From the NCBI GenBank assembly GCA_963576785.1, contig OY756141.1, positions 3,224,001-3,288,000 on the forward strand: a stretch of 64,000 nt of DNA, given 5' to 3'. The stretch's first letter is position 1. Every line of letters starts with the position of its first letter. A program made the translations under genes and the position numbers. Shown piece after piece: positions 1 through 11,056 of this stretch. The notes below the pieces were generated by a model. It saw nothing but the letters and a program-made list of their open reading frames with translations. It searched no databases and was not told where the DNA came from. The DNA is from Chlorophyllum brunneum (lineage: Eukaryota; Basidiomycota; Agaricomycetes; Agaricales; Agaricaceae).

Positions 1-1451
1 AGGAGAAGGAATGAGTCTTGCCACGCAGAAGATCGCTTACGTGGTACCAACGTGATTGCTTTGTGGGTCCCAGACCGCAGGTGCCGGCAAGGAAACTTTT
101 TGCCGTACGAAGTCCCGGGAGACAGACAATTACGCCCGTTTGAAAGCCGATATCTAAAGGACTCGGATAATGAGGTGTCAATAATGCGACTGTGCGACAT
201 GACCAAGTTACCAAGTGCAGCTGGTGGTGCTTCAGAGAGTAAGCAGCTGTTTGGACCCACTCAGCGCCACGTTCACACAATTAATCACAGTAATACACAT
301 GACTTGTATCCATTCTGATAGGTCAATAAACAAATAACGGGTAGAACCACCACCTACTGACATTCCCTTCAAGCCTCAACGGGGAAAGTTCTGAAACTCC
401 GGCTGCGCATCTGATCAATTGAAATAGAACAATCAAGTCGAGACTTAGTGTAAGATAAACAAGGCTCGTAGTCGGCGGAGAATAATTGAAGATGAAATGT
501 ATCCCAGAATAGAGAATTCAGGATGAACTACTTACTGTGGCGGGCTGACCGACCGATGAACTCTGCACATTGCGGCAAGACCACCCCATTCTTGGGTCCC
601 CTTTGTTACAACTCCTTTCGGCCATGCTACGGCGTTTTAACAACGATAAATAGAATGGTTTAATTTCCGACCACCAGAATGAAGTCGTTGCTATTCATTG
701 GTGTTAGATTTCATGTAACAACAGTGCTGTCGTTGGAACGCCGGAATCGAACAGTTCGGGAATTCGGAGTAGACAAGTACCGTCAGTATCTGCACTCATC
801 GAGGACACTGGGCTCCGCTGGGGTTGGGCCCAGCCACGTATCTCTGAACAAGGGCTGTTTACCACAATTGCGACAACACAATGCAGAATCGTATGACTTC
901 ATTTACCACTAGTATTTACCCCCATCGGTTTAGGTTTGTATTGAACTCAACTTCGTGGTCAAGATGGCGGTTGTCATTGGTGTAGCTGTAGGGATACTAC
1001 AACAGATTGGACTCAGAACTGAGCGTAGATATAGTGGCGAACATCAAAGGTGCTGTGAACATGCAGGATGGCGAACACGAAAGAGGTGGGAGTTGGAGAG
1101 GACGTGTGACGACAGCGAAGCAGCACTCCCCCTTTCCTTTCTTTCGTCAGCGCAGGGTCCCCGTCATGGACGCCATGGGTTTCTAGGACCTCCGAATATA
1201 CCCTCAGAGGTATGCTTTCGGATCTGAGGTCTGAGATAAATCCTCAAGAGACCCCCGATCATCCTCAGATCGGTGACATACCTCACGAAAACCGGCGCAT
1301 AAATTAGCCCCGGACGGTGCTCCATAGGCGCTTTATCTGGTTATGACCTGTGGATGCCGAACATACCCAGGGTGGCTGGGTCTGCGGACCGCTAGACATA
1401 CCTCACGGCCAAAAATCGGCCGGTACCTGCAGATCCTAAAGTGGAAATTTA
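1..1451. other. Host-like non-repetitive DNA upstream of the SUV3 pseudogene
   Basis: No complete gene was recognised here. CpG dinucleotides are frequent, unlike most of the transposon DNA that follows. The short open frames have no recognisable domain and overlap on both strands. A 13-base direct repeat (GACATACCTCACG) occurs near 1273 and 1395, close to the presumed promoter of the helicase relic. A possible exon on the minus strand is listed separately. Confidence 0.5.
536..625 (-). pseudogene. Possible first exon of a decayed zinc-knuckle (CNBP/Gis2-like) gene
   Basis: On the minus strand an ATG at 625-623 opens 30 codons that end exactly at a strong splice donor (GTAAGT, 535-530). The peptide starts MAERSC and is followed by a cysteine and glycine pattern resembling a shifted CCHC knuckle. 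Further along the same strand (about 182-230 and 357-382) are short stretches readable as LGHVA and as REC preceded by a TGA, both reminiscent of knuckle repeats of Byr3/Gis2/CNBP proteins. Frames are broken between them, so no intact gene exists. The orientation would make it divergent from the SUV3 relic. The identification is weak and rests on short motifs. It could be chance. Confidence 0.22.
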
Positions 1452-2256
1452 TTGTTTGTGGCCATGTTCAGAAACCCGACGACGGTGTGTCTGCGCTGCA
1501 GGCTTGTGCTCACAGCCAACGCCGCCCAGAAACGTTTTTGCACAAAACAGGCATTTGTTCCAAAACCAAAACCACGACGGCCAGCATATTCTCCACGTCC
1601 GTGTCTACACCCTTCCCCGTTCGCACAAGGATCATCTTCTCTCGAGCAGACCAGATCTGCACCGCCAGAGGACATCACTCCGGAAACATGTAGCACGTAT
1701 TTCGAGAACCACATCAAGCATTGCTCTGCGGATACACGTCTCTTCAACGGTTCCACAGGTTCACGGAAGATACGACACCTATACTGGCTGCATACGCCCA
1801 TGCTGGTTCTTCTAAATTCTTCTCAACACATACCAACCAAATTAAATACCAACTTGCACGTTTCGCAGACCAACTGTCTGCCTCGACTCTATAACTCAAA
1901 ACAATGACACGTCGAAGCATAAATCAACACCTCCAACATCTTCTTCGCTTGGTGTTTACATTCCGTCGACTGTGGCATCCTCAACTCTCTCGCCTCACAA
2001 GTGAATATCAATCCTGCCACCTTTCCGCCGGAGATTAGGAGCGAACAGGCTGCGTTGGTTGATTATTCGAATTCTGGATTCGACGTTATCATTGGGAGCA
2101 ATGATGCCTCCCCATTTTAATTCACAACTACTTTTTTTTCACGGAAGTCAGACGAATTATATTTGATTCTGTATCCAAAGGCGACGGTTCATCAAACCAT
2201 AAAACTCCCCTCATCATCTCCCAAACCAAACAAATCGCAGGTCGCGCAGGTTGATA
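1452..2256 (+). pseudogene. SUV3: Decayed mitochondrial ATP-dependent RNA helicase (SUV3 family)
   Basis: The family is the helicase subunit of the mitochondrial RNA-degrading complex. The frame opening at 1452 starts with an arginine- and cysteine-rich leader (CLRCRLVL near its start) that suits a mitochondrial targeting sequence. Further on, shifted frames encode PPEIRSEQAAL followed by FDVIIGSNDA (about 2020-2110), matching the second RecA domain before motif V, then VRRIIFDSVSK and KQIAGRAG (about 2143-2250), matching the segment up to motif VI. The first motor domain with Walker A and B motifs is missing, because leader and motif VI lie only about 0.8 kb apart. There are frameshifts, and a TGA stands where motif VI normally has arginine, consistent with CGA to TGA. 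Homology ends at about 2256, just before LINE-derived sequence, so the 3' end is lost. This is the only recognisable host gene in the window. Confidence 0.75.
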
Positions 2257-2264
2257 TGGTCATT

Positions 2265-3227
2265 CTATTGATACATCCACACCACCAGGAGGTTATATGA
2301 CAACTCTTTATGCAAAAGATCTTCCTTCACAATGTCCAATAGTAATTTGGTTTCTTCATCAGACTCTCGTGGGATAACTAGTTTCTCAATTATGATATTG
2401 GCTTGAGGAATGGGGAGGTGGATTAGCAGAGGGGCATGGTCCAAACTGAGACAATCCCCAGCCTGGATACTGTGGATAGGGATGTGAGGGAGGGTGGTGG
2501 AGACAAACAGTAGATCTATCACTGTATCAGGGAGGGCAGGATCTGTTGCATAACATGTAGGCCTGGCCACATCGGGGTGGGAATGTTCCATGTTGAGCAC
2601 ATCCACAATAAGCAGCAATCAGTCTGCACTTGCTGGGTGTGAATCAGTCGAAGGGTCCTAATTACATGATCTGATGTTGAAGTCTCCCCCCATAACAAGG
2701 AAGGGGGGTAGGTTGAATAAACACTCTTTAAGATGATGGATAGCTGAGTTTCTGCTGTTGTTGTAGACATTTAGCACTAAAATTTCCTTGCCTTTGATAA
2801 ACAGGGAAATACACATAAGGTCTCTGTGCTTGACAACATCTTTTCTAAGGGAGGGTTGGAGCTTCAGTAACCATTTGTGTGTGAAAGCCATAACTTGCAG
2901 TAGAGCCTGGAGGTCAACTAAAACTGCCTTTCTAAACCCATTGGGCCAAGGTTGAAGTCCAGGATGCTGAGGGAACTGTCAAGCATGGTGTCCATCTGAG
3001 ATTGTGAGTACATCACTTGGATTGAATGGATAGCAAATGGGGGTCCAGTCTGGATGAATCAGGCCACCAATGAGAGAGTTACTGTCAGGGAAAGTTGACG
3101 ATGGAATATCACAGATATAGTACCATGGGGGTTCTTGAATGAGAAGGAGGTTGACATCACCTCTATGAGCAAGGACTGTCTCCATCACTCCATACAATTT
3201 ACCTACATTATGAGAGCAGACCTTCAA
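2265..3227 (-). pseudogene. LINE-0 ORF2 N-terminal fragment (APE-type endonuclease)
   Basis: Three frame-shifted pieces (3227-2979, 2891-2658, 2618-2265) give the apurinic-like endonuclease that nicks target DNA for target-primed reverse transcription. Visible motifs are CSHNVGKLYGV at the start, LLLIQEPPW, then GGDFNIRS, and LDHAPLLI in place of the usual SDHAPL. The last residues before 2265 no longer match the other copies, so LINE homology probably ends near 2280-2300. It is a non-functional relic with no RT attached. Confidence 0.82.
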
Positions 3228-3717
3228 CTCCTTCAGTAAGGAAGGAGGTGAGCAATCTGTCTTCAGTGTTAGGTGTGATATTTATGATGAACTAGACTGT
3301 TGGCTTCATCCAGCTAGGGAAGAGGAGGGGGAAATGTCCTGGTTGGCCCAAAGTTCAAGGGCTTTGTTAGCATACCAATTATGATCAAAGTATTTCCTCC
3401 AGAAGGAGCACTTGTTGCAATCAGATGCAAGGTAGTCTTTGCCACAGTTGATACATATGGGCTTGTGAGGGCAGGGTTTGCCTGCCAGGGTGGCTATGAT
3501 AGGCAGGGTAGCTTTTTCATTGCCTTTGCAACAAACAGCAAAAGAGTGGTGATTGACAGTAGCATGTGGACCTTTGCAGTCTGTACACATGTTAAGGCAA
3601 GATCTGCATTTGAGAACAGAATGGTCCCATCAACACCATTTAGTGCAGAATGGAACACTGGGAGTGGTATTGGCTCTCATGATATGGTATATGCCTCTGT
3701 AAATAATGAGGGACTTG
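2280..3717 (-). mobile_element. LINE-0: old truncated LINE copy (Gag zinc knuckles to endonuclease)
   Basis: Translated minus-strand fragments align with LINE-1, LINE-2 and LINE-4 in this window from the end of ORF1 to the end of the endonuclease. The 3' part (RT, RNase H, poly-A) is absent, so the left edge is not a normal LINE terminus and implies a deletion or rearrangement against the SUV3 relic. The right edge is cut by the 5' LTR of Gypsy-1. The exact left boundary is uncertain by some tens of bases. It is among the most decayed LINE copies here, in keeping with its place at the bottom of the nest. Confidence 0.85.
3306..3717 (-). pseudogene. LINE-0 ORF1 C-terminal fragment (zinc knuckles)
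   Basis: The fragment corresponds to the nucleic-acid-binding C-terminus of the LINE Gag-like protein. The clear stretch (3590-3306) begins CTDCKGPHATVNHH and continues to a second cluster, CINCGKDYLASDCNKC, matching the knuckles of LINE-4 ORF1. Upstream (3590-3717) the first knuckle is recognisable but broken, with a stop where LINE-4 has arginine after the second cysteine pair. The normal ORF1 would extend a further 580 codons or so, but the Gypsy-1 LTR begins at 3718. No function is expected. Confidence 0.8.
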
Positions 3718-3721
3718 TGTT

Positions 3722-4357
3722 ATGTCTAAACCTTGAACCTATGTCAGAGGTTACAACAAGTTTCCAGAAGCAATACCACTCATCCCACCACCACGATCCA
3801 ATGACACTGTTATCGATTCTCTACTTTGACTAGCCTGGAAATATGTACCATACTTACATGTATGCAATACTAATGGACTCTACTTATGCACCATCGAGAA
3901 CAACCTCTATGGTGCCTGGAATAATGGTTGGAAAGCACGACTGACTACTGAAGGAACTATGCAGTACATCCACCCTTACATGTATACTCATGGTCCAGTG
4001 CTTGAAGTACTCATTCACCAACAAATTGCCAATGGAATCTATTGTATAGAAATGCAACCTAGAGACTTATCACCAGACGATGAACCCGCTGTACCCAGTA
4101 GTGACAGTGATGATTCTCCCCATCCACTGTTGCAATCTACTCGAGCCTTTGTCGAGTCACCCAAGTCTTATCTCTCTGAAGAACCAATCGCATCTATGTT
4201 ATTCCTATCATCCAACTCCAATCATCCTATGGATGCAGTTCTTCCATTACTACCATCATTGTCATTGCCTTCTACTACTTTGTCCTGCATGTCTTGTGAC
4301 TGCAGCTGTTCTGATGAATCTCCATCATTGTCATCTGAGATCTCTGAGGATGAGTAA
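3722..4357 (+). pseudogene. U3-encoded reading frame of Gypsy-1, 5' LTR copy (211 codons plus stop)
   Basis: The frame begins at LTR base 5 with ATG and ends at TAA 4355-4357, upstream of the TATA box, so it lies wholly in U3. Only two stops interrupt it: TGA 3734-3736 and TGA 3827-3829. At the first of these the 3' LTR still has CGA. Conversely the 3' LTR has TGA at 11133 where this copy has CGA. The predicted product has an N-terminal half rich in Tyr and Trp (motifs AWKY, NGWKAR, MQYIHPY) and an acidic, Ser-rich C-terminal half ending with a cysteine cluster and SEISEDE. I do not recognise the family. In the 3' LTR the frame is continuous with pol (see 10779-11335). Confidence 0.7.
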
Positions 4358-4544
4358 GCACTCATCCATTTCACCATCATCAGTTTCACTTTGCTCTATG
4401 TTTAGCTGTTTCATCTTTATCAGTTTCATGTTTATCTTTAGTAGTGTTTCACCTTGAGTTTCATATCTATCAGTTTCATATTGTGAAATGTGTTTCAGTC
4501 TCATTATCTATACTTCGTAGTATTCATAGAAAAGAAGTAGTTAG

Positions 4545-4552
4545 TATAAATA
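4545..4552 (+). promoter_or_regulatory. TATA box of the Gypsy-1 LTR
   Basis: TATAAATA occurs in the 5' LTR, with the same sequence in the 3' LTR copy near 26029. It lies 35 bases upstream of the segment complementary to the primer site, which fits a transcript starting at about 4580. The promoter assignment is inferred from sequence only. Confidence 0.7.
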
Positions 4553-4579
4553 GCCGACTGTATTAGGAAGTCAAAGCTT

Positions 4580-4591
4580 AAGCTTTGATCT
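4580..4591 (+). promoter_or_regulatory. Presumed RNA 5' end of Gypsy-1 (self-primer segment)
   Basis: AAGCTTTGATCT here is the exact reverse complement of 4856-4867 just inside the 5' LTR. In Tf1-type elements the first bases of the transcript fold back on the primer site and are cleaved to prime minus-strand DNA. The spacing from the TATA box supports the same use here. Confidence 0.65.
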
Positions 4592-4855
4592 TCTACAAGG
4601 ATAGCCTTCTTGATTGCCCAAGAAGAGTTTCCATTGATAATTGCTGTCAATCAATAGAAGATTGCTTAACTGCTTATTTTCTACTTGCCCTCATTACTCA
4701 GAGCTACAAGATAAATGGGATTCCCATTTCTTGGTTGAGTAATGACAGTTTGATAACATTTGCTTATCTGGTTACTTAGCTGAGATAGGTATTAAGGCCA
4801 TACCCTAGAGATTGTATCCTCTTTGATTGCCCATAGTAGCTGAATCTGTAACAAT

Positions 4856-4867
4856 AGATCAAAGCTT
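4856..4867 (+). promoter_or_regulatory. Self-primer binding site of Gypsy-1
   Basis: AGATCAAAGCTT begins two bases after the LTR end and pairs over 12 bases with 4580-4591. I see no match to a tRNA 3' end. This is the layout of self-primed Tf1/sushi chromoviruses. Confidence 0.65.
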
Positions 4868-5506
4868 CTGCTGAGTCATTTTGGCATAGGGAACAAGAAC
4901 TCCAGTGTTATCTGCATCATTGCCATTGTCACTGAACAAGGATAACATCTTCCTGCATCATTGCTGTTGTCACTGTTACAGGAAGCTAAAAAGAGTTGTA
5001 CACAGTGCCTATCTGCTGCATAGGAGTGTAACTCGCTATCAGTCACATAGGACCCACACTGTGCTTGCCAGTACCTGGAGTACCCCTCAAGTTAGTAGGG
5101 CTAAGCACAAAGACCCACTCATAGAATGTACACTATCGACCAACTTTGTGGTTTCCTCCTTGAGAAGAAGAGAAACTTGCCTGCCATGTGTCCCGCCTCT
5201 GTATTCCCATTGAGAAGTACTCCAGTTGAAAGAAGACCTAGAAGGAATGGAAGGTCACAACCACTAGGCTATGGAGAAGCTGTCTGTAGAGAAGCTAAAC
5301 TGAGCAGCTGCCATCTAGTCAGCCAGATGATACTAGCAACCGTGAAGATGCATCATGCCTTGTTGCTGCTATGCCAGTAACAGATTCCCTCGAAAAGTGA
5401 GAGCACTCAGTAGAGGACACCCTCAAAACCTGTTGTGTATTCCCAAGAAGTACAGGAAGAAGTTGTGAATAATTGTTGGTGAGATAAAGGTGCAACTCTG
5501 TCAAGA
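4868..5506 (+). other. Gypsy-1 leader between primer site and gag
   Basis: This stretch lies between the primer site and the first recognisable Gag-like frame. It holds short open frames without recognisable domains, and duplicated phrases around CATCATTGC(C/T)(A/G)TTGTCACTG near 4915 and 4957. I regard it as untranslated leader or very decayed gag N-terminus. Confidence 0.5.
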
Positions 5507-7440
5507 TTGAATGAGTCTGATGTCATGCAAAGCAAAAGGAGACTACTCCACCTGCACCTCTGGTCTACAGGACTAGATCACAATCCAAGGCTGCAGAGTC
5601 TTACAATGTTGAGCCTACTTAATGAACCTCCCAGCAAACTCCAGAACCAGTTCAATATTCCCCACCAGCCTCCATCCAATAGTCCACCTCAACCACTTCC
5701 CAACCCTTTGAACAACCCTTGACTAGTGCCACAGCTAGTAGGATTAGAACCAGTGAACCTGCCCCAAGACAGAGTTCAGAGTCTTATCAGACACCTACTT
5801 ACATGCAGTCTAACTGGACACAACAAGCAATCTCAAGACAACAATCACAGCAATCCCAGCAATCCCAGCAGTCCAACCAACAGTACAGAGAAACTATCTC
5901 TACCGAGTCTGAACACTCAGACAACCCTGAGCACTCCAAACACGGAAGTGAGCACTCTGAAGAGCCACCACCCCAGACACCAGAACTTGAGCCCCAATAC
6001 AAATCCAATGACAACATATCAAACTCACCAAACCCACTTGCTGGAGCCCTCCAGCTACTCCGAGAACAAAGAGAAAGGGAAGTTCAATGAAGTCAGACCA
6101 GCTAGACAACCAACTATCAGTTAACCAGCTACTAGACAACCCAACCAGTGGTACCTCCCAGCACCCACCAGTAGACAACCAGAGCACCAGGACCTCCAAT
6201 TACACTCAGGACAATCCAACAGCCACAAACCCACCAATTGTCCCTGTCAAACTCCCCAGTGAACTCACTACCAAACTCACCCACAGGATCAAACATGCCA
6301 GATCCCAAGCTCCCAAAGCCTGCCATTTTCTATGGTGACCCACTTAACTATCCCAACTGGAAGCAGAACCTCCAGATCTACTTTGCATTATAGCCCAACA
6401 ATCTACCAAACAACAAGTCCAAAATCATATATGCCCTCCTTAGTATGGAAGGATTGGCCAGAGAATGGAAACAAGCCTACACCATCTCACACACCACCAA
6501 CAATGTCTTCAGCCCCATACAGACCATCGAACAATTTCTCACAGAACTTGACACTTTGTTTCTACCAGAAAACGATACCCTCGTCACCATCGATCAACTA
6601 TCTAATGTTACCCAGAATGGATGACCCGCCACAGTCTATGTTGAGCAATTCAAGAATATGTGTACCCAAGCCAGAATCACCCACGCAGAGACCAAAATCA
6701 CATTCTTCATTAAAGGACTGGATCCGTATTACAAAAGGCTTGTCTATAGTCAGAACCCCGCCTTGAATGACATCAATGCTTGGTACACAGCCACGCAAAA
6801 TACAGCAACAATGGCACACCTACAACAGAATTTTAGCTCAATAGGACATTGTCACTCAGTATAACATACCTCTCATTGCTCGAAATATCGCACTCCGAAA
6901 GCATCAAGTTCAATGTCTTATGCAAGACCTTACCAGCTAACTCAAAGAAGCAGTAACCCCCCAGGCTATGGTCCCATGGATGTCAACCACATCTTCAAGC
7001 AGCAGCTCAATAATCTTTATTCAATGGGAGAAGGATCTGACAAAGAAGGAGAAGAATCTGAGGAAGAAGCATCATCAGATGATAATGAATATTCGAACAC
7101 AACTACCCAGCAAGTTACCCACATGGCCACAAAACTTGCCACAGCCCAACTCAATACAATCTTATCACCCGAACTCTGGAAGTTATATAACGAATGAAAA
7201 TGTTTCACATGCAAATCCACTGGACATTTCTCCAGAAATTGCCCACAACAAAGCTGTGGAAAGAACCATGCCAGTATGTCAAAGAATGTTGCTTATAAGT
7301 CCAAATGCTTCGACCGAAGCAAGCAACGATTCAAGTCTACCTGAATCACAAATGTAATGGAAGACACCTCCGATAAAGAGATAGAGGAACTCTTCAATGT
7401 TGCAGACAGTCATCCCAACAAAGACTTAATCAAGTCTTTT
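5507..7440 (+). pseudogene. gag: Gypsy-1 gag (capsid and zinc knuckle), decayed
   Basis: Gag would form the cytoplasmic virus-like particle. The first 250 or so codons are low-complexity, rich in Pro, Asn, Gln and Ser, including a QQS repeat (about 5827-5880). From about 6294 a capsid-like region reads PKLPKPAIFYGDPLNYPNWK and then LSMEGLAREWKQAY, followed by QARITHAETKITFFIKGLDP, typical of retrotransposon Gag. A CX2CX4HX4C knuckle starting CFTCKSTGHF is at 7201-7243. Frames shift several times, and stops such as the TAG after FAL and the TGA after NVTQNG interrupt it. It is followed directly by the protease region. Confidence 0.8.
5827..5880 (+). repeat. Short tandem repeat encoding Gln-Gln-Ser
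   Basis: About four imperfect 9-base units of the type CAATCCCAG lie inside gag and encode QQS repeats. The low-complexity run explains an open frame on the opposite strand, which I do not call. Confidence 0.7.
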
Positions 7441-10400
7441 GTCTAAAGAGACTAGCTACTGCATCTAGATCTCAAACTACAAAGAAACCACAGATTTCTT
7501 ATTCAACGCCACAATACAATGACTACCTCCAACCCAACCCACCTCACAAACCCAACACTGAACAAATCACCACCATTAACATTGTTCCAAAGAACAATAC
7601 TATCTATGTTCCAACTATTGTTCACTTACCTACCACAACTACCAAACACCTTGCCCTTCTAGATTCAGGAGCAGCCGGAAATTATATTGACCCATCTCTT
7701 GTAGAATGATGGAACTTACCAACCCGTCCACTTGATACACCAGTTACCATCCTTAATGCCAATGAAACCACCAATAGACAAGGACAAGCCACCCATGATG
7801 CTGTCCTTAGACTCACCATAGATGGACAACAAATAATTCTAAAACCAAGAATCATTGGACTAGGAATGCCATGCCTAATCTTAGGAATACCCTGGCTATC
7901 GCAATTCAACCCAGAAGTCGATTGGTCAAGGAAAACTATGAAATAGAGAATCCCATTTATCAACAACCCCCAGCTCAACTGCCTTGTTACCTCAATGGAT
8001 GATAGTACAAATGAAGCTGAACAAGTGAACCACATCTACCTTGAACCTGCCACATTTGAAGAAATAAACTTCAAAGCCAATGTCTCCCAGTTTATTGTCC
8101 AGCAATATGGAGAGAAAAGAGAGACTGACCCTTTGAAAATTGTACCAGCTGATTTTCATGACTACCTTGATATATTCAGTGAACAAGCTGCTTCATGATA
8201 CCTACCCACTTGACCATGGGATCACAAGATCGAGATGAAAGAATCTTTCGAACCAAAAGCTGGACCCGCCTATTAACTATCACCTCAAGAGACCAATGAA
8301 CTCAATAAATTCATTGAAGAAAACTTAGCCAAAGGTTATATTTGATGATCAAAATCACCTATGACCTCACCTTTCTTCTTCATAGGGAAGAAAGATGGAA
8401 AACTCTGCCCATGTCAAGACTATTGATACCTCAATAGTCATACTATCAAGAATGCATACCCGATCCCACTCATCTCATCATTACTTGACAAACTCAAAGG
8501 ATCAAATTGGTTCACCAAACTTGATGTATGTGCCAGATACAACAATATCCACATCCAAAAAGATGATGAATGGAAAGCCACATTCAGAACACCAAAGGGC
8601 CTATATGAGCCAACTGTGATGTTCTTTGGGATATGCAACTCCCCAGCCACTTTCCAGTCCATGATGGACCACATATTCCACCCCTTAATTGATAAAGGAG
8701 GAGTCCTTGTATACATGGATGATATTCTCATACATGCCAAAATGCAAGAAGAACTCCGATGCCTTACCTGTGAAGTATTGAAACTACTTCATGAACACAA
8801 CCTATTTCTCAAGCCTGAGAAATGTGAATTCAAGAAACAATGCCTTGAGTACCTTGGTGCTGTAATCTCCCCATCATCCATTGAAATGGATGCAGCCAAA
8901 CTCGAAGGAATCAAGAATTGGCTAGTACCCAAAATGACCTGCAATGTGTGAAAATTTATTGGATTCTGCAACTTCTACAGAAGATTCATCAAGAATTATG
9001 CATGACATGCCACACCGCTAAACTCCCTCATGTCCAAGAATGTTAAATTCCATTGGACCAATGAGTACCAAGCCACCTTCAAAGATCTGAAGAAACACTT
9101 CATGGAGAAGCCTATTTTGATTGTGCCAGATCCTGATAAACCCTTTGAAATTGAAACTGATGCCTCCATATATGCCTTAGGAGCTGTCCTCACCCAATGC
9201 AATGATAATGGAGTAAAGCACCCAATTGCCTTTATCTCCAGAGCATTCAACTTGACAGAACAAAACTACCACTGCTCAGAGCAAGAATGGCTAGCTATCA
9301 TATGAGTCTTAAAAGAATGGTGCCACCATTTGGAAGGAGCCAAACATGAATTCATTGAATGGAGCAATTACGAGAGCTTATCCCAATTCAAGGAACCCCA
9401 AACCCTTAATCAATGCCAAGCCCATTGGGCAGCCTATATGGAATACTTCAAACCTCAGCTAAAGGTTAAGCATATACCTGGCTAAAAGAACAGCCCAGCC
9501 AATGCATTATCACAATGGCCTGACCACACTCCTGATGACAAAGACAACCAGGAAGTGACTGTATTTGATGGTACTATAGTACATCTCCTCACCAAGGCTA
9601 AGCTTGACAAAGTATGTCAACATCGTGATATGGTCAACCCTGATCTTGATGAGACACCTGATAGTGATCTCCCACACAATGCTGACCGAGTCATCATTCC
9701 AAATAACCCTGGATTGAAGTACCGGATCACTGAACACACCTACGATGCCTTACCAAACCTCCACCCAGGAGTAGCAGCTACCCTATCCAAGATATTGGAT
9801 TACGCCTATTGGCCAGAAATCAAGGACTATGTCCACGAGTATGTTGCTGGATGTCCAAAGTGCCAGCAATTCAAGATTAACCATCACCCAATGAAACCAC
9901 TACTATAACCTATTCCTGCACCCAAGTCGACCTGTCCATTTTCCCAGATATCAATGGACCTTATCACTGATCTCCCCCCATCCTGAGGATATGATTGTAT
10001 TTTATCCATAGTGGACCATGGATTATTGAAGGGGATAATTCTAGTGCCAACTACCAAAAACACCAATGCACAATAGATTGCACAACTATTGGTTGACCAC
10101 CTCTTTGTCAAATATGGCATACCTGACAAAATCATCTCCAACCAAGATCTGCAATTTACCACCAAAGCAATGCAAGAATTCTATAAACTACTTAACATCG
10201 ACCCTGCCTATTCAATAGCCTATCACCCACAAACCAATGGATTAACTGAACAGATCAATCAGGAAATCGAGCTATATTTAGCACTTGCCACTTCAGCTCA
10301 ACCAAATGATTGGGCAAAGTTCCTCTCACTCTACAAATTTGCTTATAACAACCACCCCCATGCTGGACAAAAGGAGTTACCTTTCCAGCTACTCTATGGC

Positions 10401-11056
10401 TATACACCAAAAGCATTTCCCACTACTCTGGAACCAACAAACATCCCTGCCACTGAGGATTATCTCAAGAAACTATCTGATGCTTGACATTGAGCCCTCA
10501 AAGCACACAACTATGCCCATGAAATCATGGCCAAATGAACTGTGAATTATAGGTTACCAAACTTTAATAAAGGGGATAAGGTTTGGTTAGAAAACAAATA
10601 TCTACCAATAAACTTTGCAAATAGGAAAATTACCCAAAGAAGGGAAGAACCTTTCACAATTGTCAAGAAGATCTCACCCATTGTGTTTCAACTAAAATTA
10701 CCTGAAACATGGAAGATCTATAACAAGTTTCATGCCTCTCTTCTTACCCCTGCAATCGAAAACACGATCCATGGATGACACACGTCTCAACCCCTCCCTC
10801 TCCTTGTTGATGATCAAGAAGAATATGAAGTTGAGGCCATTCTTCACCATAAAAGGGTAAAACCTCAACCTTACCACCCTACCAGGATGAAAGCCATTAC
10901 AAGAATCCCTTCTCAGACATTGGAAGCAGCCAATCACATTAGATACTGACCTGTCGAACTATATAGAGTAGAAGAACTCCCTGAGGACAGTCCTTACTAC
11001 CAACCACCGAAGATTGAATGTAACAAAATGGAATTTGTTACTAACAAAGGGAATAA
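7441..11056 (+). pseudogene. pol: Gypsy-1 pol (protease, RT, RNase H, integrase), decayed
   Basis: One frame can be followed through the region, interrupted by stops. Protease has LLDSGAAGNY (Asp codon 7662-7664). RT shows FFGICNSPATFQSM and the catalytic YMDD at 8712-8723. RNase H follows (FEIETDASIYALGAVL near 9150, then HPIAFISRAFN). Integrase has a zinc-binding segment ending CPKCQQF (about 9855), a core with ISNQDLQF, and the conserved YHPQTNGLTEQINQE (about 10220). Downstream is a tail resembling the start of a chromodomain (EEYEVEAILHHKR) but lacking the usual VKWKGY part. Most stops are TGA, including 10485-10487, 10776-10778 and 10947-10949. The frame has no terminator before the LTR and runs on into U3. 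Confidence 0.87.
11044..11056 (+). promoter_or_regulatory. Polypurine tract of Gypsy-1
   Basis: ACAAAGGGAATAA lies immediately before the 3' LTR start at 11057. This is where plus-strand DNA synthesis would be primed. Confidence 0.7.

Larger units (their letters stand above)
3718..4853 (+). repeat. 5' LTR of Gypsy-1 (about 1136 bp)
   Basis: The start TGTTATGTC is shared with the 3' LTR at 11057 and the end ...TGTAACA gives TGTTA/TAACA inverted ends. U3 contains a 212-codon reading frame (3722-4357). A TATA box lies at 4545-4552, and the presumed transcript start lies about 35 nt downstream near 4580. The 3' copy is recovered in three blocks (11057-11335, 18165-18616, 25933-26272) and lacks only the last 70 or so bases. 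The 3' end at 4853 is inferred from the inverted ends and the primer site that follows. Confidence 0.82.

Noticed and set aside
5799..6017. Cysteine-rich minus-strand frame
   Set aside because: It is the reverse reading of the Gln-Ser repeat and Ser/Pro-rich gag sequence.
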